Below are positions 10,301 to 21,184 of a stretch of 64,000 nt of DNA, in pieces. The stretch spans positions 24,058,501 to 24,122,500 of the forward strand of contig NC_135241.1 in the NCBI RefSeq assembly GCF_947623445.1. Direction: 5' to 3'. The translations under genes were made by a program, and so were the position numbers. This stretch comes from Clavelina lepadiformis. Lineage: Eukaryota; Chordata; Ascidiacea; Aplousobranchia; Clavelinidae. Within the stretch, counting starts at the first letter, position 1; each line of letters starts with the position of its first letter. Below the pieces are notes generated by a model. The model ran no database searches. It saw nothing but the letters and a program-made list of their open reading frames with translations, and was not told where the DNA came from.

Positions 10301-13300
10301 TTTTGAAAAGTTCAGATTTCCTTCAGTTTAATGTTGATGATGCCCTGGCTATGCTTAAGTTGGAATCAGAGCAGGTACAGCATGTTGGTGGTAATCTAGG
10401 TTTTGTTAATTTAGTGAAAAGGCTTCCGCATATTAAACATTTTTCCAGTATATTTAATGACAAATGTAGTCTGTCTTCATTTCTCATCATGAACTTCAAG
10501 CAAAATCTTTCAATTTGTTTCAGGATTCGATCGATGAGGACAAGTACAAGAGTGTGGTTTCTTGGACAAAATATAGTTTAGACGAGAGAAGAAAACATTT
10601 CAATGATTTGTTTCTTCTCGTTCAGCTCAATTCTTTATCAAAGAAATTCTTAAATGAAGTTGTTTATAGAGAAGTAAGCTTACCTAAGTGTTGGCCTTAT
10701 TAAGTGAATGTGTTTATTTTAACTTGCATGGATTCTAATGAACTTTATTGCATCTAAATCCATCATCATTGGATACAAAATTGGATACATTACATGTTAT
10801 TTAGATACATTGGATAAATATAAAAGTCCAGATCTCTGGAACCAGAGTCTTCCCATTTGATTTAGTTCAATATGATGTCCATAACATCAAATTAACTTCA
10901 AAATAATAATTTTTTTGCAGGAACTGGTCAACCAATCAGCTGACTCCATGAACTTGCTCATAACTGCTTTGTTTGCTCGGATACCAGGAATTATTGACAA
11001 CAAAGATAATTGTGAGTCATGTTGGCCTTAAATTTGAAAAGTTTTACTTATATTGAAATTAATCAAAACAACTACCAAAACTTACAACATCGGTTCCAAG
11101 AGCATTAAAATGATTTCCTTAAAACCGAAGTTGTTTCAATGGCTACATCATGTACTTGATTTTCTTATTTTTGACAGGTCAGTCTGATGAGATACTTATC
11201 ATTTGTGGATGGGGTTGTGAACAAAGTGTTGTCAAGTTCAACACCAAGACAGAGCAGTGGAATGACATGCCAGTATGTTTGCTTTATAATGAATTTATTT
11301 AAAAGTGAAAACGTTGATGTGATCGCAAATAGTTTATACCTGTGTCTGACCAGGCCATTTCTAATAATAACACAATATCCAGTGTTTAGTTGATATTGTT
11401 AGTAAATTCACTTCAGATGATGTTGACTTTATGCAATGATGATTCATCATACAGGATACAAACATTGCTCGGAGATATCCATCTGCTGTCAATTACAACC
11501 AAAAATTTTTATTGATGGGTGGTATGCAAGGATTTGATAACACTTATTACAACACTGTTGAGATGTTGGACTTGAATGATGAGAATCCAAAGTGGGATAG
11601 CAACTTGCCTTCTATGGGAGAAAAGCGGTATCACTTTGCATCAGCTTTATTGAACGGTAAGGTATTATGATGTCATAATAGTGCACGTGCAAATGTGAAC
11701 AAATGCGCTTCGTTTATTCTAAACCTCTTCATGTGCGTCATAACGTAGAATATAATCTTGGTAACTCGACAACAATACTGCTTCTATGATGTCATCACTC
11801 ATCACTAAATTTTAAAACTCTGTCGAAATGAAGCAGTAGTTGGTGTCGGATAAGTTGTATCCTGGTGTTAAATTAGTCTCCATCACCAGCTAAAGTGATT
11901 ATCAACAAGATTGTTTTGTTGCGTTCATTTGCGCCGGTGGCCTTCAACCACATTCCGCCATAAAACTTGGGATAGTTTTCAATTAAAATATTTGCCTCGT
12001 CACGCGCTTTCCATGCAATTTACAGACGGTGATGGTTATCGTGATCACTGTTAGACCACGCAGGGAACGCACTTTGAGGTAATTGATCGTATTTTTAGGA
12101 CAAAACAAAACCTACTTGCATAAATATTCACCTGGTTGTGTCGTGTAGGTCTTGTTTATTGTGCTGGTGGTCATAATGGCACTGGTCGTCTATCATCATG
12201 TGAAAGTTACAATCCTGAAGAGAGGAAATGGTCTTCGATAAGAAACATGAATAAAAAGCGATGTGTGCATGCGTTGGTCAGTGCACGAGGTGAGTTTATT
12301 ATCGGATTGTTCAGAGCAAATTTTTACCAAAATTGTTCTGGTCTTGTAGAGAGCATCCCAGTGCACACAAGCAACACACTCGCTCATTCTTCGTATCCGT
12401 TTTGCTGCGATAATTCGAAGCAACCTGCGCGCCTGTTCGTTCAAGATTTCTATTCTCTTCATTTCAGACTGCTTTGCACTCTGCTCTGTAATAGACCGGA
12501 GAATAAGAACCTGGCCACTATCTTGCTTATCACGTGATGTTACAATAGTTCATGGCGCTGCAAGTTTGTCGTTGTGAATGCTCTGTGTGTTTGCGGGTTG
12601 AGATGATAATCTGATAACAGGAATTTTGCGTCAACAGAAGTTAACATCCACCAGTGATAACAGCAGTGTTTGAAATTACTACTTCAAGGTTCGAAATAAA
12701 TTATGCCCGCATCTGCAGTAGAAGCTTCAGCTCCACATTGTTAAAATGGCACCGGCCCGGGGACCGCAGTATAAGTGAAGCAGATACTCGCGTTCTTATT
12801 CGCATATTTTGCTTAAATAATGTTCATTGGCACGTCACAGGCCTAGTTTACAACGCGACAAAGTACACATGGTTGCTGCAGTAGCTTTTACTTGTGTTGA
12901 CTTTTCTTAGTGAAATGTGAGAGTAATCACGCTCAAGTGACGTGTTTGATTGATTGATGGTTTATTTTGAAAGGTTTGCTTTATGCGCTTGGAGGATGGG
13001 ACGGCACTAAAACAAACACAGCAGAATGTTATGATCCACGAAATGGAAAGTGGGAATATATTCCACCGATGAAAACCTACAGATATGGATTAACTGCTGT
13101 TGTATTAAACAACAAAATATACGCGATAGGTGAGTCTTGCTGTAAGTGCAAATATCTTTCAAATGTTTAAGATTTATGACTTGTCATGTTCTTTGAATGA
13201 ATTAAACAGGTGGAGACGACGGTTCAAATCGTCTCTCTTCTGTTGAAAAATACAACCTGGACACGAAATCTTGGATTGATATTCCATCTATGAATGAGAA

Positions 13301-14280
13301 AAGAGTTGGTGGATCAGCTTGTGTAGCGGATGGTCTTATATGGGTGTTTGGGGGGTGAGTTCGATAATCTTGTTCCGCGATCTTGTAGCTTACATGCGGA
13401 AATTGCCTAGACTGTCTATATAAGTTGGTCTCAACCTTTCATGGTTCGTGACCCCCTTGCAGTTACCCTTAAAATTACGTGGCCCCTTACAGTGACCCTC
13501 AAATTACGTGGCCCCTTTACAGTGACCCTCAAATTACGTGACCCCCTTGCAGTTACCCTTAAAATTACGTGGCCCCTTACAGTGACCCTCAAATTACGTG
13601 GCCCCCTTTCAGTGACCCTCAAATTACGTGGCCGCCTTTCAGTGACCCTCAAATTACGTGGCCCCCTTTCAGTGACCCTCAAATTACGTGGCCCCCTTTC
13701 AGTGACCCTCAAATTACGTGGCCCCCTTTCAGTGACCCTCAAATTACGTGGCCGCTTACATTGACCCTCAAATTACGTGGCCTCCTTACAGTGACCCTCA
13801 AATTACGTGGCCCCATTACAGTGACCCTCAAATTACGTGGCCCCTTACAGTGACCCTCAAATTACGTGGCCCCTTACAGTGACCCTCAAATTACGTGGCC
13901 CCATTCAGTGACCAGAGAATGCGACACGACAAAGGAAACAATAATATACGGAATGAGAAACGTAAATAAATATCGTCAATGTGAATGAATGAGTATGAGA
14001 GGCGAATACAATATAACGCACTAATGCACAATGACAAAACAATGAGCGGTTGTTTTGTCATCGTCTATTATGTATTTTTGTTTTAATGAAATTGGGTTTG
14101 ATTAAAAATTGAGCTACAATTTGAGAATGTCTTTGATGTTTGTCGACTAATTTTCTACTTCATATTTTTTATAGGGATGATGCCAAAACAATTGAGTTCT
14201 ATGATCCAGCCACCAACGAATGGCAAGTATCGACCAACATGGACAGAGAACGACAGTGGCTTTGCGTTCTTTCCATCTGA
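7339..14280 (+). CDS. BTB-BACK-kelch protein (KLHL family), 12 exons, 543 aa
   Basis: Exons: 7339-7388, 9531-9654, 9740-9893, 10157-10374, 10524-10673, 10921-11011, 11178-11272, 11455-11656, 12149-12289, 12974-13129, 13210-13354, 14175-14280. All junctions are GT-AG and phases close to a TGA stop. Residues about 18-110 are a BTB domain (DFCDFTIKAGGKQFPVHKC, then SIINFIYTSC and DVLEAAEYLRVT). Residues about 110-265 are a BACK domain starting SLKEYCSEFF. The rest forms six kelch blades with the usual GG turns, such as YCAGGHNGTG, YALGGWDGTK and YAIGGDDGSN, each with a following W. Family role: substrate adaptor of a Cullin-3 ubiquitin ligase, the kelch propeller choosing the substrate. I cannot name the human orthologue. 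Intron 1 (2.1 kb) holds a LINE relic and intron 11 a minisatellite. The protein ends soon after blade six (WLCVLSI), so it has no C-terminal extension. Confidence 0.9.
7960..9290 (+). mobile_element. Degenerate non-LTR retrotransposon (LINE) reverse transcriptase relic
   Basis: Broken reading frames spell the order of a LINE reverse transcriptase. QAGFQRGKSTLVQVTF is near 7970. GYKEAGVLLSDIT...TAWHCKL is near 8040-8110. LPDRHIVQMIMELVHNRSF is near 8120-8190. The catalytic box is YEDDLAIVH (usual YADD) at 8301. LIRRLVGSG is near 8610, and the C-terminal GVGRFRSNLYYWGM...CECGAELQTAGH is near 9115-9200. Several frameshifts and stops make it inactive. It lies in sense orientation in intron 1 of the kelch gene. 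The C-terminal CxCG..QT..H block is typical of a LINE family widespread in marine invertebrates; the exact clade is not resolved by eye. Confidence 0.85.
13434..13915 (+). repeat. Minisatellite, about 16 copies of a 28-30 bp unit
   Basis: The unit reads approximately CAGTGACCCTCAAATTACGT plus GGCCCCCTTT. The best-conserved copies are exactly 30 bp (13591-13750), with 28-29 bp units at both sides. The array begins beside CTCAACCTTTCATGGTTCGT, a phrase resembling a hAT end, so it may have grown from a transposon tip. It lies in kelch intron 11. Because 30 is a multiple of three, long repetitive ORFs appear on both strands; they are artefacts. Confidence 0.9.
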
Positions 14281-15923
14281 AGTTTTTATGGTTATTGCTT
14301 TATTTTGCCGAACACTCGTTTTCATTTTGACGTCACAAAAGCGACCACTTTCGAGATTGATTTTTTGTGTTGGGGAATTCCTTAAATTGGTAATGTCAGC
14401 TTGGGTTGGAATTTCGGAACCAAATTAGAAATCCGGAGAATTGGAAAATCGGGAAAAGTACACAGATAATTCGCATTTATTTCTTATAACTAAGGCGATT
14501 ACTTTTTGACCTAAAAAGTGAAATTTTTGACAAATTTTAACCTAAAAAACTTTTACTTGACAAATTAGGCCACGACTAAAAATCACAAACATACTTGTTA
14601 AGTTACTGTTTTAACGGTACACTACTAGGCTAGGCTTAGCGTAAGCAACCACGAAAACTCGGCTTGAGCTTAGCAATAACATTTATCGTACAATTACACC
14701 AACCGTAAGTTGGCCTTGACTTAGTTAATGCAAAATATTGTTGTTAGATACACTTCATTACGTTTCATTTATCCTCTGTCGATCACACAAAACATTGTAC
14801 AGTAGAATTCGCCTATAGTGACACCTGAAGGGACCGCGGAAAAAGTGTCACTATAGACGAAGTCAAGGTAAAATGGCCGCAGATGACTACAGTAGAACTC
14901 TCATATAACGGACCAGTCGGGACCAGCGAAATTCGTCCGTTATATGCGATATCCGTTATATACGAGGTATTTTACATTGTTTTTCTCAAAGGGCTAGATG
15001 CTAGATCGACAAACTATACAATGACAATCAACCTGGCTTATGCGGAAAAAACTGAGATCACAAGAACAAAAGCCTGGAACTAGCCTAGCAGCCACAGTAG
15101 CCTAATATTGCTCTAGTTTGCAGTTTTAAATATGTAGCCTAGTCCTTGTTTTACAGCAATTTGAATCATTCTACGCACTGGATTTGTTCCGTGTTACCTT
15201 GAGATGTGTGGCCAGCGAAGCATGCGACGTGAACTGCGTGTTTTCTGCAGCGCGTGTAATCAAAGTAATTCAGTTCCTATTTACTGTTCATCTATTTCTT
15301 TAAACTTTGCATAGAATTCAAGACAAATTTCATGCCTAACGCGCCGCAAATACCACGCAAACTTTTACGTCACATGCCACGCTGACTCGTAACGTGACCT
15401 CATGTCTAACAGAACCAATGCGTAGGATTCAAAGCACATCAAAACAATGCAATTTTTTTTGAACGAGCAAAGTCTTTATAAACCGATGCCCAGAACGCAA
15501 TTTTAATAAATTTTAAAAACTCGAAAATTGTGTACAAATAATACCATACTCGATACGATTGTGTACAAAACCGCTGTGAGGTTGTGGAACCATATGCGGT
15601 TACCTAGCAGTTGCAAGCCGAGGTCGAACTTATTTGTTTCATAAAGGGCACAGTACCTTTTGAAGCAAAGACACCTTTGCTCTTCAGATATGGCGAAATT
15701 TGACCCAACGAAGACTGAAAATGGTAGACGTGAATAACCGATACATTTCTCTGAGCTTCAAGGAATTTTAACTGGATTTGGCTCGGAAAGTGAATGTTTA
15801 GATAACGAAGATGAAGATTAAACTAAGTAGTTTCAACCCCTGCCAATGAGCGAGTTATGCCACAAAATTACGATTAAGTAGCTTGTTTTTTTTATACGCA
15901 TTTTGGGTATTACATGTTCATCA
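14281..15923. other. Intergenic with pogo/Tigger-like element ends
   Basis: No gene is seen between the kelch stop and the hAT MITE. 14798 starts TACAGTAGAATTCGCC and 14888 starts TACAGTAGAACTCTCAT. Both are TA plus a CAGTAGAA terminus, and the second is followed by ATAACGGACC and CCGTTATATGCGATATCCG, the pattern of pogo/Tigger-like Tc1-mariner ends. Matching right ends were not found, so these look like nested, truncated copies. The rest is unremarkable AT-rich DNA. Confidence 0.5.
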
Positions 15924-15931
15924 CATATAGG

Positions 15932-16287
15932 CAGGGTTGCCATCAGTCTCAACTCAAAAATAAGGACGACTAGAAAATGAACGAGGAATACCACCTTAAA
16001 CAGTGTACAACAAGAGAAAGTAACCAATGTTCCTAAAAAAAAAAAAAAAAAAAAAAAACAAGACACTATCTGCATGTTCATAATTTTGGTATCTCTTTGG
16101 TACAAAATGGTATCGTAAGGTGACAAAATGCCCAAAATAAGGACAAAAGTGCCCACATCCGCCCTAAAAATAAGGACGAAAGTGAAAATAAGGACATTTC
16201 TTAGAAATAAGGACAAACATATTTTCTAAGACACGGACCTTTAAAATAAGGACAAATTTTATAAATAAGGACGGTATGGCAACCCTG
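15932..16287. mobile_element. hAT-type MITE with perfect 8-bp target-site duplication
   Basis: A 356-bp element with perfect 12-bp terminal inverted repeats CAGGGTTGCCAT, flanked on both sides by CATATAGG (15924-15931 and 16288-16295). A CAGGG terminus with an 8-bp duplication is the hAT superfamily signature. Inside are at least six copies of ATAAGGAC, mainly toward the right end, plausibly transposase-binding subterminal motifs, and an A24 run at 16035-16058. There is no transposase, so it is non-autonomous. Confidence 0.92.
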
Positions 16288-16667
16288 CATATAGGCCTAT
16301 ACGTGTCATATGTTTGTTTTGCCTCAGTAGCTTTTCTCAGGCAGTGATAGGCCTAGTTCCTATGAATTATTTCGAAGAAAGAGTATGATGATTGATTGCC
16401 TGTTGACCTAAATCGTGCAAAGACTTGAACCCTTTGTTGTGCTATACCTATGGAAGGTTAATGACGGCTAACCAACGCAGAAAACGTTAAACGGTAATAC
16501 TGCACTAAAAAACATTTGGGAAAACTTAAAGAACATTCTTATTGCACTTGCCGGAGTTGTTGATACGCACATGGATGGTTAAAATAAAACTCCGCTAAAA
16601 AAAAACAGCATCCCAACGATTAAAACTCCGCTTCTGTGGCCAGAACACGACATCAGGCCCTCTAATG

Positions 16668-16922
16668 CAAACTAGCCAGTAATCAAACTGTACCATATTT
16701 TAGTGCGGATCCATTACTGTGGCATACGGTGTGCATCAATCACTATACAAACCTTATCCATACATACCGGTATCGCCTAGATCTCAGTGATCTACACCAG
16801 TAGCCTAAACCATCCAATCGTACTGTACAGCGATCAGCCATAGCCGTTTGGTTGGATTACTCATTCGACACTCGATTAGCCTTACGACTATTACTTTAAA
16901 AGATGGAATTATTACCGTCAGC
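16668..16922 (-). repeat. Dispersed repeat R1, copy 2 (inverted)
   Basis: Reverse-complement copy of 6013-6257. It ends about 55 bp before the 727-bp MITE at 16977, so the two insertions are adjacent but separate. Confidence 0.75.
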
Positions 16923-16976
16923 TCAAACCAATGCCTAATCCGTGTATTTCTTTTTCCCTTTCCTATGGGTTAATCC

Positions 16977-17703
16977 CATAGATATCTTATATATAATAAC
17001 TAGATATCCAACTACCTTGCGCTTGCGCTTTAAGAAGTGAAGCCAGTATGGGTCCGCCATTTTGTCAACATATGCGACCAGAAATGCTCTGGCGCATATG
17101 TGTTGAATGCAACATATGAAAAGATTATGTGACATTGGAAAATAGTTATGAAATGGAAAGACGTTTTTTGATGCAGACGATGCTAAGCAATATTTCTAAA
17201 GCTCAATTGTATAGTTAAAGGGTGTTTGGCGTTTAAATATGGGCTCAGATACTGGAACGGCCCGTACCGTACCGGTATCATTAGCGAGCAGTTTGTGCGA
17301 ATGGTAGGATGTTTCTGGCAATAAATTGTTGAAAGAAATTATTTATGTATCAATTATTTGCTTTGGATCATGTAACTCTTACTCAAATGAAGGGCGACCA
17401 CATTGCCTTATGCTAGGCCTATACGGTACCGGTAGGCAATTAGCCTAGGCAAGCTTACTCATTGATACAGCTAAAATACAAATATTTACAAAAACAATCG
17501 GTGATAGCGCAGTGCAAACAGCTCGGCTTTTCGAAAAACTCCAATAGAATTAGGCGTATACAGAACGAATTTACAATCGGCTTTTCGCCTTTCTCTCACT
17601 CTCTCCCAAGTTCCCAACGCTTTTGGGCGCAAGTGTCATCGCAGGCTTGCTTCACTTTTCAGCGAGAGTTGGATATCTAGTTATTATATATAAGATATCT
17701 ATG
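16977..17703. mobile_element. 727-bp MITE with 37-bp perfect inverted ends and 8-bp duplication
   Basis: Ends begin CATAGATATCTTATATATAA and are perfect inverted repeats for 37 bp. The element is flanked by GTTAATCC on both sides (16969-16976 and 17704-17711). The 8-bp duplication fits hAT, though the CATAG terminus is not the classic CAGNG. Inside, GCGACCAGAAATGCTCTGGCG near 17068 forms a small hairpin. ORFs on both strands are short and not protein-like, so it is non-autonomous. Confidence 0.92.
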
Positions 17704-17711
17704 GTTAATCC

Positions 17712-18779
17712 TTGACGAATCGGGTGAACATTTCGACACAATTATGCACACAGAGTGTGACTTCAACTTTGAACTGTGAAATTTGAACTTAACGAAGCGT
17801 ATCCGAGCTTTTGGAAGCAGATTGAACCCCATTTTTCAAAAAAGCTGTACATTAGGTTTACATTAAATAAAGTACTTTCGGTCTACATTGAATGTTAAAA
17901 AAATGCAAAAGAACAGGTTAATCTAAACGAGACGCATATTTCTAACATGTTTTTTAAATGACAAGTGATTACTGTACTTTATATTAATGACGTCATTTAT
18001 GTATGTTGAAAGCAACATTTACAAACTCCTGAAAGTGCAGTCAGTCGAGCCCGGTAACCACCTAGCCTAGTGAAGTGATAAGTCGTAGGGATAGGCCTAG
18101 TGTACCTATAGTCGACGATGGATTTAGGCTTAGGCTGTGCAGTTTAGCTTAGGGTTACCATATATGAAAAGGCCAAATTTCCGGCGGTTCCAAGGACCTC
18201 TTTTTGCGGCAGCAAACAAGCGCTATACGGCATTTTACAGTAGCCTATATTCTTATATCTTACCAATCCAAACGCTCATTTTTCCCTCAAGACAGCATCA
18301 CTATCACACAGAGAAAAAAGCATAGAATTTTCACATTTGTTTAGTCCAACAGCTTTCTGTCTTATTAATGATAGACCTTTTTCCACTTAATGAGTGGGCA
18401 GCCCAAACGTTGCATCGTTCTAGTTAAAAACGGTTTGTTTCCGTCAGTTTCCAGACCGGCAAGAATGCTCTCAGCAGTTAGGCCTAGCTATTTGCTGATT
18501 ATTCAGTTAAAGAATATTGGCCGTCATGCATACTGATATAACAACAAAAACATCTAACTTGGCCACGCAAACTCGTCCAGTTAGCTGCGCTTCATGCGCC
18601 TCTCATCTCGTTGATTTAAAGAGACGAACATATGCTCAATTTTCCTATTTTTTGCGATTTTTTTCATTTGCAGGTTTGCATAAAATCAAAGTTTGAAGGC
18701 TCTGACTTAAATGAGAAATTAAACTTCGTTTTTTACCAAAACTTGCATTCCACTTGTACCACCATCAGCCTACAGGAAT
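17712..18779. other. Intergenic, upstream of the death-domain-like gene
   Basis: No gene or element recognised. The TAGGCCTA-type palindrome is frequent here and in the preceding 2 kb (for example 17413, 18091). A candidate splice acceptor, CCTACAG, lies 4 bp before the start codon at 18780 and would fit either a 5' exon or spliced-leader trans-splicing. Confidence 0.35.
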
Positions 18780-19376
18780 ATGAGCCAAGGAAGTAACCAG
18801 CGCATTGGAAGTCCAGATAGTGATGTTAATACCAGAAGTACTGACGAAACCCATACGCCATGCCAACAAATCTATGGCCAACCTCAAGATGATATAAATT
18901 TGTCATCAGAAGACTCATATTATGCAACCCCACGATGTAGCCATAGTATTGGGAATAGAGGAAATACTGAAGTTGTTCATGATTTTGTAGAAGGCACTGG
19001 TGTACGACCACCTAATCAAGCTCAGGGTTTTTATGATTCCGGTTCTGTTGAATATCAAGTTTCAGATCCACAGCCTGTGGATCCCGTACGACTGACTCTA
19101 AATAGACCACTTAAAGATGCTCACATTAATAAAGTTTTAGGTAATGCTGCCAAGGCATTTAATAGTAGTTTGATGCGGGCAGCTAACTTTTCCAGTGAAG
19201 ATAAATCTTATGTGAAAGGATTTACTCATGAAGAAACTTGTCGAAACATCATTGCTTTGTGGAAGTCAAGGCAAGTTGGCCCATTGACAGTGGGTGGATT
19301 GACTTCGTGGCTTGTTGAATCAGGGTGGGATCCAAATGGCCCAATGATCGCTGATATTTCCTATAACCCACCTTAA
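18780..19376 (+). CDS. 198-aa protein with death-domain-like C terminus
   Basis: Uninterrupted ORF from MSQGSNQRIGSPDSD to SYNPP. Residues 1-100 are polar, Ser/Asp/Gln-rich and look disordered. Residues about 105-190 resemble the death-fold superfamily: helical segments INKVLGNAAKAF and SSLMRAANF, then CRNIIALWKSRQVGPLTV followed by GGLTSWLVESGW. The pattern L..WK.R....TV..L...L is that of helices 4-5 in death domains such as FADD. Family role would be homotypic assembly in apoptosis or immune signalling; this is inference from pattern only. There is no signal peptide or membrane segment. The ORF may be the last exon of a longer gene, because an AG acceptor precedes the ATG. It has its own downstream AT-rich region with no obvious hexamer close by. 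Confidence 0.6.
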   Translation: MSQGSNQRIGSPDSDVNTRSTDETHTPCQQIYGQPQDDINLSSEDSYYATPRCSHSIGNRGNTEVVHDFVEGTGVRPPNQAQGFYDSGSVEYQVSDPQPVDPVRLTLNRPLKDAHINKVLGNAAKAFNSSLMRAANFSSEDKSYVKGFTHEETCRNIIALWKSRQVGPLTVGGLTSWLVESGWDPNGPMIADISYNPP

Positions 19377-20535
19377 AACATACAGAATTGAAAAGGAGTT
19401 GTTTCATAAAATTTAGCATGATACGTTCATTTTTGGACACATGGTTAATTTTGTTTTGTTTTGCAAAGTTATGATGGTTTTCATGACATAACTTTATGTC
19501 TAATTTGCTGTTGAAGGTTATATAGTAATATGTAGAATGTGATATCTTTGGACACTCGGAATGATAACAGTTATTAGCGTTGTAAAGTTGAATTTAGTGA
19601 GACGTTAGGTGTTTTCTTAGCAAGCACTGTTAATAATCAGAAAAAACTCAACAACTGACCCATACAGGTGCATAGTTTACTGTAGGAATTTGGGAAAGCT
19701 TTGATTAGAAACAGAATGCTAGTAGGCCTCATTCTGTGTAAATTTAAACGATTTAAGAGCATGTTTGCATCAAAATTAACGCTATTGTTATTCATTTTTT
19801 TATTATTATCATCGATTTATTCTTATTGTCATTTTCCATATATGTATGATATGTTTTGTTTTTTCGTTATTTTAAATCGTAGTATACCAGTATAAGAATT
19901 GCTCTCTGGCATGTTGCCATATGCGCAGTGGAACACTTTGTAATAGGCCAATGTTTTATTCCAGTATATCCCTCCACAGTTGTGGTTACTTTTATTATTG
20001 AAATTTTAACTATTGGCACTATTGTTCAGTTGATCTGGCGACCTTGAAAGATGCTTGTACAGTATAAACTTGTTTATGTTGCCATTTAATCATGCTATTT
20101 GCATTGGAACATGCAAAAAATAAGGATTAGCGAAACAGCATTAGTGTATGTATTTTCCATGCAATGGATGCATGATGTGGTCGCGAAAATTTTTTCTTGT
20201 ACATTACTGCTGTAAAATCTAGCAAGCATTCGCTAATTAGTAAGATAATAGGTTTCATTAATTTTTTTTATTTCTGTTTTTTTCTCCTGCCGCTCTTGTC
20301 ATCTTTATTCATTTATCCTATATCCTAATATGGCACTTGTTCAAAACATGTATATATATATATATATAACTAACTATATATATATATAGTTGAAAGAGAT
20401 GTCTTTGATAACAACACACAAGGTCTAATTTGGTTTGAAGATCTTAAAATTTAAATATATATGTACAGTTAAATACTGTATACAACTATACATGGTAATT
20501 GTGATAATAGTTATACATATATCTATATGATTGCC
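19377..20535. other. Intergenic, AT-rich
   Basis: No gene seen. 20350-20389 is a TA-dinucleotide palindrome: two TA arms around ACTAAC, able to form a cruciform. Short ORFs here are low-complexity. Confidence 0.4.
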
Positions 20536-21028
20536 CAGGGGTTGCCAGACCTGCTTCATTGTCGAGCCGCATATAACAAATTCCAGTTTTAAAAGAGCCA
20601 CAGCACAAACACAATAAAAAACACGAACTTATTCACTCACAACGAAGTGTAGCTATTGATAAACATTAGTGCTGCGTGGTGATACTATGAGTCTCCACCT
20701 GGGCTTCACCAACTGTTTTTGCAATTATTATTATAACCGTAACCAAGACTTAAAACTAGGTCAGCCCTGACGTACAGATTCAATCTGACAGTTTACTTAA
20801 CTACAGTGTACAAGTTAGCACACTTCTGTACAATAATGTACTTTTTGGTGTGTAATTTGATTATTACTAACAATGATTCCATTGTTACTACCTGTGACAG
20901 AACGTATTGTTTCATAATCTGATCAAACAACTCGTCTAGACCGGGAAAATGCATGTCTAATTCAACAATGAAAATTCATTAAAGAGCCGCAATCAAAGGC
21001 TCAAAGAGCCGCAGTTTGGCCACCCCTG
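20536..21028. mobile_element. hAT MITE 1, 493 bp
   Basis: Left end CAGGGGTTGCCAGACCTGC, right end reading inward CAGGGGTGGCCAAACTGC. Flanked by TGATTGCC (20528-20535) and TGATAGCC (21029-21036), an 8-bp duplication with one mismatch. The internal 220 bp are shared with 3353-3571 in reverse orientation. No transposase ORF. Confidence 0.85.
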
Positions 21029-21041
21029 TGATAGCCTATGT

Positions 21042-21184
21042 CAGAGGTATCCAAACTACAGCCTACCACATATTTTTTGTACATTTGTTTTTGCTTGCGG
21101 GGAGGAACAGCATTTTTCTTGGCCCATCCACTGGTTAACGTTTTAGTGTATGGCCCTCAGTGAAAAAAGTTTGGACACCCCCTG
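21042..21184. mobile_element. hAT MITE 2, 143 bp, beside MITE 1
   Basis: Left end CAGAGGTATCCAAACTACAG, right end reading inward CAGGGGGTGTCCAAACTTTT. The flanks GCCTATGT and GCCTATTC agree at six of eight bases. It begins 13 bp after MITE 1, so its left flank overlaps MITE 1's duplication. It lies 400 bp upstream of the KIF6 start codon. Confidence 0.7.

Noticed and set aside
12654-12884. 76-codon ORF in a kelch intron
   Set aside because: It lies between the two kelch blade exons at 12149 and 12974, which splice together in phase; no domain or similarity is visible.
13431-13853. Long ORFs of 94 to 107 codons on both strands
   Set aside because: They are translations of the 30-bp minisatellite inside a kelch intron and have no independent coding signal.
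15833-16216. 127-codon minus-strand ORF rich in Phe
   Set aside because: It runs through the hAT MITE and its A24 tract; the hydrophobic stretch is the poly-T translation.
17462-17680. 72-codon ORF inside the 727-bp MITE
   Set aside because: It ends in the inverted repeat itself and does not resemble any transposase.
20350-20389. TA-repeat palindrome considered as an origin or regulatory element
   Set aside because: Simple-sequence palindromes of this kind are common in AT-rich animal DNA; nothing around it supports a function.
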